Numbered from the stretch's first letter, positions 5,724-14,971 are shown. The stretch: DNA of 38,653 nucleotides from CAZEBW01 sp964510205 (GCA_964510205.1 CAZEBW010000030.1:1-38653), one strand, 5' to 3'. Translations and numbers: made by a program. Notes: generated from the sequence alone by a model not told the origin.

Positions 5724-8165
5724 CTATTCCGCCGTTTCCAAAGCCTGCAGCGTGATCTCGCCTTCTTCCAGATCGGCAAGCACGGTATCGCCGTCCTGAA
5801 CTTCGCCAGCTAGGAGCTTCTCAGAAAGGGGCTCCTCGACCAACCGCTGCATGACCCGCCGCAGGTGGCGAGCCCCAAACTCGGTGCTGTAACCCTCCTC
5901 AGCCAGGAAGTCCCGGGCCGCGTCGGTGGCCATCAGTTCTATCTGATGCTCTTCCAGCCGCTCCCTGATCTTGTCCAACTCCAAGGTAACGATTTGCCTG
6001 ATTTCCTCCCTGGTCAAGGCCTTGAAAACCATTACGCCCTCTACCCGGTTGAGGAATTCGGGACGGAAGGTCTTTTTGAGCTGAGCCAACAGCTTCTTCT
6101 GCATCTCCTGGTAGGCCCGCTCTCCGTCTTTGGCCTCGTCACGGGGCACGGCGAATCCTAAGCTCGTTCCCTGTTTGATGAGCTGGGCGCCTACGTTGGA
6201 GGTCATGATGATGATGGTGTTGCGGAAGTCAACTTCTCGCCCTCTAGCATCGGAGAGGCGCCCCTCCTCCATAATCTGAAGCAGCATATTGAACACCTCG
6301 GCGTGGGCTTTCTCTACCTCGTCGAAGCAGATGACAGAGTAAGGGCGACGCCGAACCGCTTCGGTAAGCTGCCCTGCATCGTCGTAGCCGATGTAGCCCG
6401 GCGGGGCCCCTACCAACCGGGAGACGTTGTGGCGCTCCATAAACTCGGACATGTCTAGCTGCACCAGGGCGTCCTCGCTGCCGAACATGAACTCGGCCAG
6501 GGCCTTGGCCAACTCCGTCTTACCCACGCCTGTAGGCCCCAGGAAGATAAACGAGCCGATGGGCCGCTTGGGGTCTTTTAGCCCCGCTCTGGCGCGGCGA
6601 ACAGCTTTGGCAATGGTGGTGATCGCTTCATCCTGGCCCACAATCCTCTGATGCAGAGCCTCCTCCATCTGTAGGAGCCGTTCCGTCTCTTCCCCGGCAA
6701 TGCGGGTGAGTGGGATGCCCGTCCACATGGAGATCACCTCGGACACATCCTCAGCCGTGACGGATGGACCCTCCTCTGAGGATTCCCAACCCAGGCGAAG
6801 CTGCTTGAACTTCCCTTGCAGCTCTACCTCCAGTCGGCGTAGATCCGCTGCATCTTCATATTGTCCATCTTCAAAAGCTTCGTCTTTCTGCTGCTGCACT
6901 GTCTTCAGCGCGCTGTAGGTCTCCTTCAAGCCCGCAGCCTGGGGGACCTTATACATGCGCACCCGAGAGGCGGTCTCGTCAATGAGATCTATGGCCTTAT
7001 CAGGCAAATACCTGTCGGACACATAGCGAGCCGCCAGGCGAGCGGCTGTGTCAATGGCCTCATCAGATATTCTCAGCTTGTGGTGAGCCTCATAGCGTCC
7101 CCGTAAACCCTGCAGGATGTCAATGGTCTCTTCAACCGTCGGCTCTCCGACCAGTATGGGCTGGAATCGCCGCTCCAGAGCGGTGTCGCTCTCGATGTAC
7201 TTGCGATATTCATCGGCTGTGGTGGCCCCGATGCATTGAAGCTCTCCCCGCGCCAAAGCTGGCTTGAGGATGTTGGCCGCGTCCACGGAACTGCCCGCAG
7301 ACCCGGCTCCGACCAGCATGTGCACCTCATCAATAAACAGGATGCAGTCTGATTGCTTGATTTCCCCAATGACCCGCTTCAGCCGCTCTTCGAACTGGCC
7401 ACGGTATATGGTGCCAGCCACTAGCGAGCCAACATCCAGTTGAATCAGTCGCTTGTCCAGCAGGGGCGCTGGTGATTCGCCAGCCACGATGCGCTGCGCC
7501 AGGCCCTCGACGATGGCCGTTTTGCCCACCCCTGGCTCGCCAATGAGAGCTGGATTGTTCTTTGTCCGCCGCGAGAGGATTTGAATGACTCGCTCTATCT
7601 CCGTTTGCCGACCGATGAGGGGATCCAGCTTACCCGACTCGGCCAAGGCCGTAAGGTCGGTTGCAAGCTGATCTATGAGGGGAGTTTTCCTCTCTTTTTT
7701 CTCGCGCTCAGCATAGACGGGGTTCTTCATCATGACCCGCGTGGTCTCTGTGCGCACCTTGTCCAAACTGACACCCATGTCCTTCAGCACGTCAACAGCT
7801 ACACTATCGCCTTGTCGCACCAGGCCCAAGAGAAGGTGCTCGGTGCCGATGTACTGGTGGCCTAGCCGTCTCGCCTCATCAAAAGCCAGCTCTATCACCT
7901 GTTTGGTGCGCGGAGTCAAGTACACCTGGCCACGTGAGGCCCGCTGGCTGGGCTCACTGATCCTCTCGACTGTCTGCTGTACGCGCTTCGGTGTGATACC
8001 CAAACCCTTTAACACTCTGCTAGCCATGCCACTCTTCTCACCTATCAGGCCCAACAACAGGTGTTCAGTGCCGATATAGCCATGATGGAGACGCTGCGCC
8101 TCCTCTTGAGCCAGGTTCAGGACATGGCGAGCTTTCTTCGTAAACCTATTGAATTTGTCAGCCAT
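5724..8165 (-). CDS. clpC: ATP-dependent Clp protease ATPase subunit ClpC
   Basis: 813 residues. Two Clp_N repeats (about 1-145), first AAA+ module with Walker A GEPGVGKT (209-216) and Walker B CILFIDE (274-280), a UVR-like segment (about 424-459) diagnostic of ClpC, second AAA+ module with Walker A GPTGVGKT (543-550), pore loop GAPPGYIGY (587-595) and Walker B VICFDE (611-616), then the D2 small domain. ClpC unfolds proteins for ClpP and in Gram-positive bacteria depends on adaptors such as MecA and McsB; no adaptor or ctsR gene lies here. No CIRCE or CtsR operator was seen in the 72-bp upstream gap. Operon with radA. Confidence 0.97.
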   Translation of the reverse strand: MADKFNRFTKKARHVLNLAQEEAQRLHHGYIGTEHLLLGLIGEKSGMASRVLKGLGITPKRVQQTVERISEPSQRASRGQVYLTPRTKQVIELAFDEARRLGHQYIGTEHLLLGLVRQGDSVAVDVLKDMGVSLDKVRTETTRVMMKNPVYAEREKKERKTPLIDQLATDLTALAESGKLDPLIGRQTEIERVIQILSRRTKNNPALIGEPGVGKTAIVEGLAQRIVAGESPAPLLDKRLIQLDVGSLVAGTIYRGQFEERLKRVIGEIKQSDCILFIDEVHMLVGAGSAGSSVDAANILKPALARGELQCIGATTADEYRKYIESDTALERRFQPILVGEPTVEETIDILQGLRGRYEAHHKLRISDEAIDTAARLAARYVSDRYLPDKAIDLIDETASRVRMYKVPQAAGLKETYSALKTVQQQKDEAFEDGQYEDAADLRRLEVELQGKFKQLRLGWESSEEGPSVTAEDVSEVISMWTGIPLTRIAGEETERLLQMEEALHQRIVGQDEAITTIAKAVRRARAGLKDPKRPIGSFIFLGPTGVGKTELAKALAEFMFGSEDALVQLDMSEFMERHNVSRLVGAPPGYIGYDDAGQLTEAVRRRPYSVICFDEVEKAHAEVFNMLLQIMEEGRLSDARGREVDFRNTIIIMTSNVGAQLIKQGTSLGFAVPRDEAKDGERAYQEMQKKLLAQLKKTFRPEFLNRVEGVMVFKALTREEIRQIVTLELDKIRERLEEHQIELMATDAARDFLAEEGYSTEFGARHLRRVMQRLVEEPLSEKLLAGEVQDGDTVLADLEEGEITLQALETAE

Positions 8166-8186
8166 CTTCAGATACCTTTCGTCTAC

Positions 8187-8209
8187 GCGCTCGGACCTTC
8201 GGCGAGCGC
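8187..8209. other. GC-rich stem-loop between the S1 gene and clpC
   Basis: GCGCTCG (8187-8193) and CGAGCGC (8203-8209) form a 7-bp stem with a 9-nt loop in the 72-bp gap before clpC. No U-run follows on either strand. It could attenuate or stabilise the clpC message; function unknown. Confidence 0.35.
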
Positions 8210-8237
8210 AAGGTGTTTGTCAAAGTCGGAAGACAAT

Positions 8238-9638
8238 CTAGGAACTGCTATCTTCTGCCGAAGAGGCTTCGGGGGACTGCTCAATCTCTTCGCTCTCTAC
8301 CTCGACCAGATCCTCTTCTCCCCCCTCGTCTTCTTCTGTTTCGGCCTCGAGCTTTTCAGACCGAGGGGCTTCGTCTTCATCTACCGGAGCGGCTTGCGGA
8401 GTTTCTTCCGCCTCCTCTGATTCCTCTTCCTCAAGCATAGCCGCTTGTTCCATGCGCCAGTCTAGGTCAGCATACTCCGCTTTGGCGACGCTTTTCAGAC
8501 TGAGAGCCATGCGGCGGCGATGTGGTTCGATGCGAAGGATCCTCAGAGCGAGCGTGTCTCCCTTCTTGACGACTTCCTTAGGATGATCGACACGGCCATC
8601 CGATAGCTCTGAAACGTGGATCAACCCTTCGATGTCGTCCCCTTCCAGCCGGGCAAAGGCCCCGAAGTCCGTCACGTTGGTGATGGCGCCCTCTACCAAC
8701 TGGCCTTCTGTGTATTTCTCCGCAGCTTGAGTCCAGGGATCGGGCTGCATCTGCTTGAGGCTGAGGCCGATGCGGCCTTTGTCGCGATCAACGTTCATGA
8801 CGTATACTTCTATCTCATCGCCCACCTGGAGCACCTCCCTGGCATGAGACACCCGCCCCCACGAAAGCTCCGACACGTGGATCAGGCCGTCGGCCCCTCC
8901 CAGGTCAACAAACGCACCGAAGTCGCACAGGCTGCTCACCCGTCCAGTGCAGATGTCGCCCTCTTTGAGCGTGGCCAGCAAATGCTCCTTTTGCTCCTTA
9001 CGCCATATTCGAGTGGCGGCCCGCTCAGAGAGAATCAGGCGGTTGCGCTCACGGTCTAGTTCGATGATCTTAAGCGCCAATTCCTGGCCGACCATCTGGG
9101 CTCGGCGCTCCTCACGAGTCATGTCTCTTTGTGCGCCTTGCTGCGAGGAACGGACCAACTGTGAAGCCGGCACAAAACCTCGCACCTGTCCCAGTTGGAC
9201 GATCAGTCCCCCCTTGTTGTGGTCAGTTACCGTCGCTTCGAAAACCTCTCCATCCTCGAAACGCTTTTCCAAGGACCGCCAGTCCTTCTCCTGCTCGGCT
9301 TGGCGCAGGGACAGCACCAACTGACCGTCTTTGCTCTCGGGGTTCACGACGTAGGCCAGCACTTCGTCCCCAACTTCGATTTCCTCGAATTCGTCTGGCC
9401 CCATGCTCTCCAAGTCGCGCCTGGAGACGGTGCCTTCGTATTTCCAACCTACGTCAATGAGGATCTCTTCGGGGCTGACTCGCACCACCTTCCCCTCCAA
9501 GACGGCGCCTCGATTCACGGCCTTGAAATCGTAGGCTCCTTCTGGAAGCTGCTCCAGAGTTTCAGCGTGCTGGCCTTCGTCTACCTCGGAATCCAACTCT
9601 TCTTCTACCAAGATGTTCTTATCTTCCATGTCTTCCAT
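8238..9638 (-). CDS. rpsA: 30S ribosomal protein S1-like, four S1 domains
   Basis: 466 residues. Four OB-fold S1 repeats at about 44-115, 131-205, 223-293 and 309-380; the third and fourth carry the FGAF and GLIHVSELS signatures of RNA-binding S1 domains, and the first two are more diverged. An acidic N-terminus (1-35) and a long Glu-rich C-tail (about 395-466) flank them. Four repeats rather than six is usual for S1 homologues outside Proteobacteria. The protein probably binds mRNA at the small subunit. The start at 9638 has AGGGAG 5 nt upstream. Transcribed from the promoter at 9668-9696. Confidence 0.88.
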   Translation of the reverse strand: MEDMEDKNILVEEELDSEVDEGQHAETLEQLPEGAYDFKAVNRGAVLEGKVVRVSPEEILIDVGWKYEGTVSRRDLESMGPDEFEEIEVGDEVLAYVVNPESKDGQLVLSLRQAEQEKDWRSLEKRFEDGEVFEATVTDHNKGGLIVQLGQVRGFVPASQLVRSSQQGAQRDMTREERRAQMVGQELALKIIELDRERNRLILSERAATRIWRKEQKEHLLATLKEGDICTGRVSSLCDFGAFVDLGGADGLIHVSELSWGRVSHAREVLQVGDEIEVYVMNVDRDKGRIGLSLKQMQPDPWTQAAEKYTEGQLVEGAITNVTDFGAFARLEGDDIEGLIHVSELSDGRVDHPKEVVKKGDTLALRILRIEPHRRRMALSLKSVAKAEYADLDWRMEQAAMLEEEESEEAEETPQAAPVDEDEAPRSEKLEAETEEDEGGEEDLVEVESEEIEQSPEASSAEDSSS

Positions 9639-9667
9639 GAGTTCTCCCTTGTTTTAGGCTGTCCATA

Positions 9668-9696
9668 ATTATACCAACTTTCGCGCCAAAAGGCAA
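9668..9696 (-). promoter_or_regulatory. Promoter of the S1 gene
   Basis: Minus strand TTGCCT (9691-9696), 17-nt spacer, TATAAT (9668-9673) with an extended TGG directly before the -10. Start predicted near 9661, about 23 nt before the start codon. Confidence 0.8.
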
Positions 9697-9750
9697 GAAA
9701 TTTCGGCGGCGCGGCGTCAAAAGGACACAGTCTCTCCGTGTTGAATGGCA

Positions 9751-9778
9751 GCCGGGGTCGCCCGCGGGCGACCCCGGC
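9751..9778. repeat. 28-bp perfect GC-rich palindrome
   Basis: The segment starting GCCGGGGTCG and ending ACCCCGGC equals its own reverse complement over 28 bp. It lies between ridA and the S1 promoter. No U-run follows on the minus strand, so classical termination of dnaE-ridA is not certain; it could act as a 3'-end structure. Confidence 0.6.
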
Positions 9779-9800
9779 CTTTCCCCGCTATGGAGCACTG

Positions 9801-9964
9801 GGTAATCCCCCGCCTGGATGTTGCTGCTGTGTCATTGCGAGCGACCGTAAGGAGCGAAGCAATCTCCTACCAGCAAGCTGGAGATTGCTTCGGCGCAAAC
9901 AGCGCGCCTCGCAATGACACAAACAGCTTGACTTAGGGTAGCAACACTCTACGGGAGGACTACC
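9801..9964. mobile_element. MITE-like element, copy 1 (TGTCATTGCGAG core)
   Basis: 164 bp. Ends GGTAATCCCC and GGGAGGACTACC are imperfect inverted repeats; second arms TGTTGCT/AGCAACA and core arms TGTCATTGCGAG (9830-9841) / CTCGCAATGACA (9908-9919) are perfect; the centre has GAAGCAATC/GATTGCTTC. Flanks GAGCACTG and GATCACTA match at 6 of 8 positions, like an old 8-bp target duplication. No coding capacity. It fills most of the 370-bp gap between ridA and the S1 gene. Confidence 0.8.
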
Positions 9965-10008
9965 GATCACTACATCCGCCAGATTTGCAGACGGCTGGGT
10001 CCTTGGCA

Positions 10009-10389
10009 TTACCCCACGATTGCTATGGCGTCTATTTCCACCAAGGCTCCCAGCGCCAGGCCCGCTTCTACGGTTGAGCGGGCGGGCGGCTCACTAGCAA
10101 AGAATTCGCCATAGACTTCGTTCATGGCCCCAAAGTCGCCCATGTCTTCGATAAACACAGTGGTCTTCACCACCCTGTCTAGGGAGCTGCCGGCGGCCTC
10201 CAGAACGGCGGCGATGTTCTTGAGCACTTGGCGGGTTTGCTCTCTGATCCCACCTTCGACCAGCTCGCCCGTGGCTGGATCGAAGCCCAACTGTCCAGCA
10301 GTGAACACCAAATCGCCGGCGCGTATGGCTTGGGAATAGGGGCCTACTGCCCCCGGCGCTTTTTGGGTAGCTATCACTTCTCGTTTCAT
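10009..10389 (-). CDS. ridA: RidA family 2-iminobutanoate/2-iminopropanoate deaminase
   Basis: 126 residues, full length. RidA hydrolyses reactive enamine/imine intermediates released by pyridoxal-phosphate enzymes. Visible signatures: GPYSQAI (16-22), AGQLGFDP (31-38) and the C-terminal block PPARSTVEAGLALGALVEID (101-120) with substrate-binding Arg104 and Glu119. Start codon at 10389 follows AAGGAG. It begins 22 nt after the dnaE stop on the same strand, so the two probably share a transcript. Confidence 0.95.
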   Translation of the reverse strand: MKREVIATQKAPGAVGPYSQAIRAGDLVFTAGQLGFDPATGELVEGGIREQTRQVLKNIAAVLEAAGSSLDRVVKTTVFIEDMGDFGAMNEVYGEFFASEPPARSTVEAGLALGALVEIDAIAIVG

Positions 10390-10411
10390 TGAACAGTCTC
10401 CTTTCTCGATT

Positions 10412-13400
10412 TCAGTCTACGCTTATCGCCCCTGCCCCCAGCATTTCGGTCAGAGCTTCCCTCAGAGCAGGGCAGTAGCCCGTGGTGGCGTTGGGAAAAT
10501 CCAACTGAACTCGCCTGCCGTTGCTGACCAGATAGATGCTGAAGCGATCCTCTCCCTCGTAGCTCTGCAGCAGGCTGTGCACCTGCCCCAGCCGTTTGCT
10601 GTCCCGTTCTTGCTCTCCCGTGCGATGGATGGTGATGCGGAGGTGGCGCAACGCGGGCTTCCGCTGCCTGGCCTGGCGCGTGTCCCGAGTTGCTGAACTG
10701 GGCCTATCGTTTGTATTTCCTCCTTCGTGCTTGCCCGGCGGAAGGGTTCGGCCGACGGGCTTTCTAGGCCGGCGCTCCTCGCGAGCGGGGCCGTCCGCCG
10801 GGCGATGAGTCAAAAGATCATCGCTGACCGATTCGCAGATCACTTTGGCGCCTCTGCCTTTTGTGTCCACCCTGCCCTTGACGATCAGAATCTTATCTTC
10901 CTCCCAGAGCGCACGGGTCTTCTCATAGATGCTGGGGAAGACGATGACCTCAGCGCTGCCCTGTAGATCCTCAAGTTGCACAAAGGCCATGGGGTTTCCC
11001 TTCTTAGTCACGTAGGGGCGCACCCAAGCCACTACTCCGGCCATGACCACTTTCTGGCCCGCCATCTCCTCGCTAATCTCGTTGCAGAAAGTGGTCACTA
11101 TGCCATCCAGCTTGGGCGCTACCTGCTGCAACGGGTGCTCGGAGACGTAGAAACCAACCAGCTCCTTCTCCCAGGACAGCAGTTCCTTACGAGGTATATC
11201 GGGAGCGTCGGGCAGAATTAGGGAACTCCCCATAGCCTGGGAAAAGCCGCTGGCCTCATCGAACATGCTAATTTGACCCGCCTCGCGGGCTCGGCAAATG
11301 CTCTGGCTATGACTCATCACGCTATCAATGGCGGCCAGGAGTTGGGCTCTCCGACCGAAGGCATCCAAAGCGCCGATCTTGATGAGACATTCCAAAGCCC
11401 GTCGGTTCACTTGACGCAAGTCAACCCGCTGGCAGAAATCCTGAACATCTTCGAATGGCCCGCCTTGCTCGCGGGCAGCCAGTATGACCTCGATAGGCCC
11501 TTCGCCCACGTTCTTCACGGCGCCCAGGCCGAAGCGGATGGCGCGGCCTGCCGTTTCTATGGTGAAGTCTAGCCCGCTGCGGTTCACGTCCGGCGGCAGA
11601 ATCTCAATCTCCATTCTGCGACACTCGGCGATGAACTGGCCTACCTTGTCGGTGTTGTTCCGCTCCACGCTCAATAGGGCAGCCATGTACTCCAGGGGAT
11701 ATTTCGCCTTGAGCCAGGCTGTCTGACAGGTGATGACAGCGTAAGAGACAGCATGGGCGCGGTTGAAGCCGTAGCGAGCGAAGTACTCTATGGCATCGAA
11801 GATTTCCTCGGCCTTCTCAACTTCAATGCCGCCGTGCTGCACTGCTCCCTCGATGAAGGTCTCCCGATGCTTGAGAAGCTCCTTTTTCTTCTTCTTGCCC
11901 ACCGCTCGGCGCATCAAGTCGGCGTCGGCAGCCGAATAACCGGCCAATTCGGTCAGGATGCGGATGATTTGCTCCTGATAGACGATGATGGCGTAGGTGT
12001 CCTTGAGGATGGGCTCCAGTTTGGGATGGATATAGGCGACCTTCTCGCGGCGGTGTTTGCGGGCGACGTAATCGGGGATGAACTGCATCGGGCCGGGGCG
12101 GTAGAGGGCAAGCACCGCCACGACGTCCTCGAAGCCCGTAGGCTGTATGTCGGCGATGACGCGACGCATTCCTGCGGATTCTACTTGGAATATGCCCGTC
12201 ACGTTGCCGCTAGACAGCAGCTCGAAGATGACGGGGTCGTCGGTGGGAATGGTGAGCAAATCCAGTTGGAGACCGTGACTCTGGCGGATGAGCTCGACGG
12301 CCTTGCGCATGATGGTCAAAGTGGAAAGGCCCAAGAAGTCGATCTTAAGGAGGCCGATGTTGTCTAATATCTCCATCGGGTATTGGGTTACCGGTATGGC
12401 CCCCTCCTCACTTCTGGTTGGGCGATGCAGCGGGGTGTAGTTGATCAGGGGGGCGTCGGCGACGACCACGCCAGCAGCGTGGGTTGAGGCATGGCGAGCT
12501 ACGCCCTCCACGCTCTGGGCCGTGTCAATGAGCTGTCGGATATAGTCCTTACTGTCGTACAGATTCTTTAGGTCCGGCACCTTTTCCAGGCCATGCTGGA
12601 TTTTGACCTTCGGCCCAAAGGGAATCATCTTGGCCACCACATCCACCTCGTTCAGGGGAATGTCTAGGGCTCGCCCGACGTCGCGGATGGCCGCCCGCGC
12701 TCCCATGGTGCCGAAGGTGATGATCTGAGCTACTTTGTCCTGTCCGTATTTCTCTACTGTGTACTCGATCATCTCGTCGCGACGCTCGTCGGGAAAGTCC
12801 AGATCAATGTCGGGCATGGTCACTCGGCCCGGATTGAGGAAACGCTCGAAGATGAGATTGTGCTTTAGCGGATCGAGGTTGGTGATACCCAGGGCGTAGG
12901 CCACGATACTTCCCGCTACGGAACCGCGTACATTCCACCAGAGGTCCCGATCCTGGGCATGACGCACCAGGTCCCAGACGATCAAGAAATACGTATCAAA
13001 ACCCATCTGGTGAATGATGTCCAACTCATGCTGGAGGCGTGCTTCGATTTCTGGGGCGATGATGCTGTAGCGACTCGCTAGGCCCTGCTGGCACAGGTGA
13101 CGTAAGTAGCTCTCGGCATCGTAGCCTTCGGGCACCTCGAAGATCGGCAGGTGGTAGCCCTCGCTCTTCAGGTCCAGGTTGCAGGCTTCAGCAATGCGCA
13201 AGCTGTTTTCCACCGCTTGCGGCGCGTCGGAGAAGAGGGCGGCCATCTCCTCGCTGCTCTTGAGGTAGAAGCTCTCATCGCCCATGGTCATGTGATTGGG
13301 GTCGTTGATGGTGGTGTTGGTCTGGATGCAGAGGAGGATCTCGTGGGCCCTGGCCTCGTCGGATCGCACGTAGTGGACATCGTTGGTGGCTACCAGAGGG

Positions 13401-13999
13401 ATGCCCATCTCATTGGACAGGGCAACGAGCCCCTCCTTCACCTGTTCAAGTTCGGGGATGCCCTCGTGCTTCTGTATCTCGAGGTAAAAGTTGTCTCGTC
13501 CGAAGGTATCGCGGTACCAGGCGGCCACTCGGCGGGCTTTGTCCAACTGCCCATTTAGGATTAGGCGCGGAATCTCCCCCGAACCGCAGCCCGACAGAGC
13601 GATCAGCCCCTCGGTATGCTTGACCAGGTACTTCTTATCTACACGGGGCTTGTAGTAGAAGCCCTCAAGTTCCGCGGTGGTGACGATCTGGAGCAGATTG
13701 TGATAGCCGATGCTGTCCTTAGCCAGAAGGGTTATGTGATGAGAACTTCTGTCTTTTTTGGATTCCCTCTGCTTCATGCCACGGGGGGCGATGTACATCT
13801 CGGTGCCGATGATGGGCTTTATCCCGTGCTTTTTGGCCTTCTGGTAGAACTCGATGGCTCCGTACATGACCCCGTGGTCGGTGAGGGCCAGGGCCGGCAT
13901 GTCCAGCTTCTTAGCCCGTACAACCAGATCCTCTATCCGACACAGGCCATCGAGCAGGGAGTATTCGCTATGCACGTGGAGGTGAACAAAGGGACGCAT
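10412..13999 (-). CDS. dnaE: DNA polymerase III subunit alpha (DnaE)
   Basis: 1195 residues, the replicative polymerase. N-terminal PHP domain begins HLHVHSEYSLLDG; polymerase palm with catalytic motif PDIDLDFPDERR (about 392-403); helix-hairpin-helix and tandem helices follow, then an OB fold (from GVVAWVRPYVTKKGNPMAF). A Pro/Arg-rich low-complexity segment follows, then a final domain ending ISVD. No 3'-5' exonuclease domain is inserted in PHP, so this is DnaE-type rather than PolC. Start ATG at 13999 is preceded by TAGGAG. Upstream lies an AT-rich region with a TATAAT hexamer; downstream is ridA. Confidence 0.97.
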   Translation of the reverse strand: MRPFVHLHVHSEYSLLDGLCRIEDLVVRAKKLDMPALALTDHGVMYGAIEFYQKAKKHGIKPIIGTEMYIAPRGMKQRESKKDRSSHHITLLAKDSIGYHNLLQIVTTAELEGFYYKPRVDKKYLVKHTEGLIALSGCGSGEIPRLILNGQLDKARRVAAWYRDTFGRDNFYLEIQKHEGIPELEQVKEGLVALSNEMGIPLVATNDVHYVRSDEARAHEILLCIQTNTTINDPNHMTMGDESFYLKSSEEMAALFSDAPQAVENSLRIAEACNLDLKSEGYHLPIFEVPEGYDAESYLRHLCQQGLASRYSIIAPEIEARLQHELDIIHQMGFDTYFLIVWDLVRHAQDRDLWWNVRGSVAGSIVAYALGITNLDPLKHNLIFERFLNPGRVTMPDIDLDFPDERRDEMIEYTVEKYGQDKVAQIITFGTMGARAAIRDVGRALDIPLNEVDVVAKMIPFGPKVKIQHGLEKVPDLKNLYDSKDYIRQLIDTAQSVEGVARHASTHAAGVVVADAPLINYTPLHRPTRSEEGAIPVTQYPMEILDNIGLLKIDFLGLSTLTIMRKAVELIRQSHGLQLDLLTIPTDDPVIFELLSSGNVTGIFQVESAGMRRVIADIQPTGFEDVVAVLALYRPGPMQFIPDYVARKHRREKVAYIHPKLEPILKDTYAIIVYQEQIIRILTELAGYSAADADLMRRAVGKKKKKELLKHRETFIEGAVQHGGIEVEKAEEIFDAIEYFARYGFNRAHAVSYAVITCQTAWLKAKYPLEYMAALLSVERNNTDKVGQFIAECRRMEIEILPPDVNRSGLDFTIETAGRAIRFGLGAVKNVGEGPIEVILAAREQGGPFEDVQDFCQRVDLRQVNRRALECLIKIGALDAFGRRAQLLAAIDSVMSHSQSICRAREAGQISMFDEASGFSQAMGSSLILPDAPDIPRKELLSWEKELVGFYVSEHPLQQVAPKLDGIVTTFCNEISEEMAGQKVVMAGVVAWVRPYVTKKGNPMAFVQLEDLQGSAEVIVFPSIYEKTRALWEEDKILIVKGRVDTKGRGAKVICESVSDDLLTHRPADGPAREERRPRKPVGRTLPPGKHEGGNTNDRPSSATRDTRQARQRKPALRHLRITIHRTGEQERDSKRLGQVHSLLQSYEGEDRFSIYLVSNGRRVQLDFPNATTGYCPALREALTEMLGAGAISVD

Positions 14000-14086
14000 G
14001 AAATGCTCCTACCAACTGGTAAATCCGTAGATTCGGAAAATCGTAAATTCGCCATTCGGGATTCGGACAACACGAATCTACCAATT

Positions 14087-14092
14087 ATTATA
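14087..14092 (-). promoter_or_regulatory. Possible -10 element of dnaE
   Basis: TATAAT on the minus strand, about 88 nt before the dnaE start. No recognisable -35 is present 16-18 nt upstream (TACGCT at 17), so the promoter would be weak or activated. Confidence 0.4.
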
Positions 14093-14172
14093 CTAGAAAA
14101 ATCGTTTTTAGCGTAGCTCCGGAGGGTTGTAAAGGGGCCATTTCGAGAAATTTTAAGGTTAGAAAAGCGGGG

Positions 14173-14201
14173 TTGACCTAACTCCCGTTTGGCTGTATAA
14201 T
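14173..14201 (+). promoter_or_regulatory. Promoter of the DUF2085 gene
   Basis: TTGACC (14173-14178), 17-nt spacer, TATAAT (14196-14201). The predicted transcription start near 14208 falls on the first possible ATG (14206-14208), which bears on the choice of start codon. Confidence 0.75.
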
Positions 14202-14205
14202 CCGA

Positions 14206-14952
14206 ATGAGTAACGAGGCAACGAGGAGCAATTTGGAGATTCACAGTTTTCTGGACATCCTTAGCTTATTCGGCGGAGGCGTCTGCGGGCAGATACCCAG
14301 CCACTCTCTGATCATTGGCGGGAGCCAGCTTCCGCTCTGCGCTCGCTGCACGGGGACTTATCTGGGCGCTCTGCTGGGTTTCTTGGGCCTGGCTGCACTG
14401 AAGAGGCGGCGCGCCAGCAGCCTGCCACCTAACGAGGTCCTGGCCACCCTGGCCAGCTTCATCATTCTGTGGGGTGTTGACGGCCTCAATTCCTTTCTGA
14501 CCCTGTTTCCTAATGCTCCCCACCTCTACCAGCCCCACAACCTGTTGCGCTTAATCACGGGTACTTTGCAGGGCCTGGCCTTGAGTATCATCGTCTTCCC
14601 CATCTTCAACTTCATCCTCTGGAAAAAGGCCAACGCCAACAGAGTGCTCCGCGACTGGCGGGAATTGGGCTATTTTTTAATCCCAGCCGCTCTGCTCATC
14701 TGGATCGTCCAGACGCAGGCCGGTTTTCTGCTGTATCCTGTAGCTGTGTTGAGCATCGTGGGGGTGGTGGTCATGCTGACGATCGTGAACACCATGATCG
14801 TCCTGATCGTGACCCGGCGGGAGAACAGAGCCGAGAGTTGGCGCGATGTTTTGGGATCCCTATTGCTGGGGCTGTCGGTTAGCCTCCTCGAACTCGGCGT
14901 GCTGGGATGGCTGCACCTCGCCTTGCTCCAAAGGCTGGCCTGGCTTACTTAG
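14206..14952 (+). CDS. DUF2085 family integral membrane protein
   Basis: 248 residues from the ATG at 14206. The conserved DUF2085 block CGQIPSHSLIIGGSQLPLC with following ARCTGTYLG lies at about 27-55, with four or more hydrophobic helices after it; function of the family is unknown. Start choice is open: the promoter at 14173-14201 would start RNA at about 14208, so this ATG could not be preceded by a leader. A TTG at 14233 in the same frame has GAGGAG 4 nt upstream and still includes the whole conserved block (239 residues); I consider TTG slightly more likely. No partner genes point to a role. Confidence 0.8.
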   Translation: MSNEATRSNLEIHSFLDILSLFGGGVCGQIPSHSLIIGGSQLPLCARCTGTYLGALLGFLGLAALKRRRASSLPPNEVLATLASFIILWGVDGLNSFLTLFPNAPHLYQPHNLLRLITGTLQGLALSIIVFPIFNFILWKKANANRVLRDWRELGYFLIPAALLIWIVQTQAGFLLYPVAVLSIVGVVVMLTIVNTMIVLIVTRRENRAESWRDVLGSLLLGLSVSLLELGVLGWLHLALLQRLAWLT

Positions 14953-14971
14953 GTAAATCGCATTTGTTCTG

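Noticed and set aside
8166..8237. CIRCE or CtsR operator upstream of clpC
   Set aside because: No TTAGCACTC-N9-GAGTGCTAA and no tandem heptad repeat; only a GC-rich hairpin. TTGACA on the minus strand has no suitable -10.
9801..9964. CRISPR-like repeats formed by the three TGTCATTGCGAG elements
   Set aside because: Copies are kilobases apart, palindromic over their whole length, and have target duplications; there is no repeat-spacer array and no cas gene.
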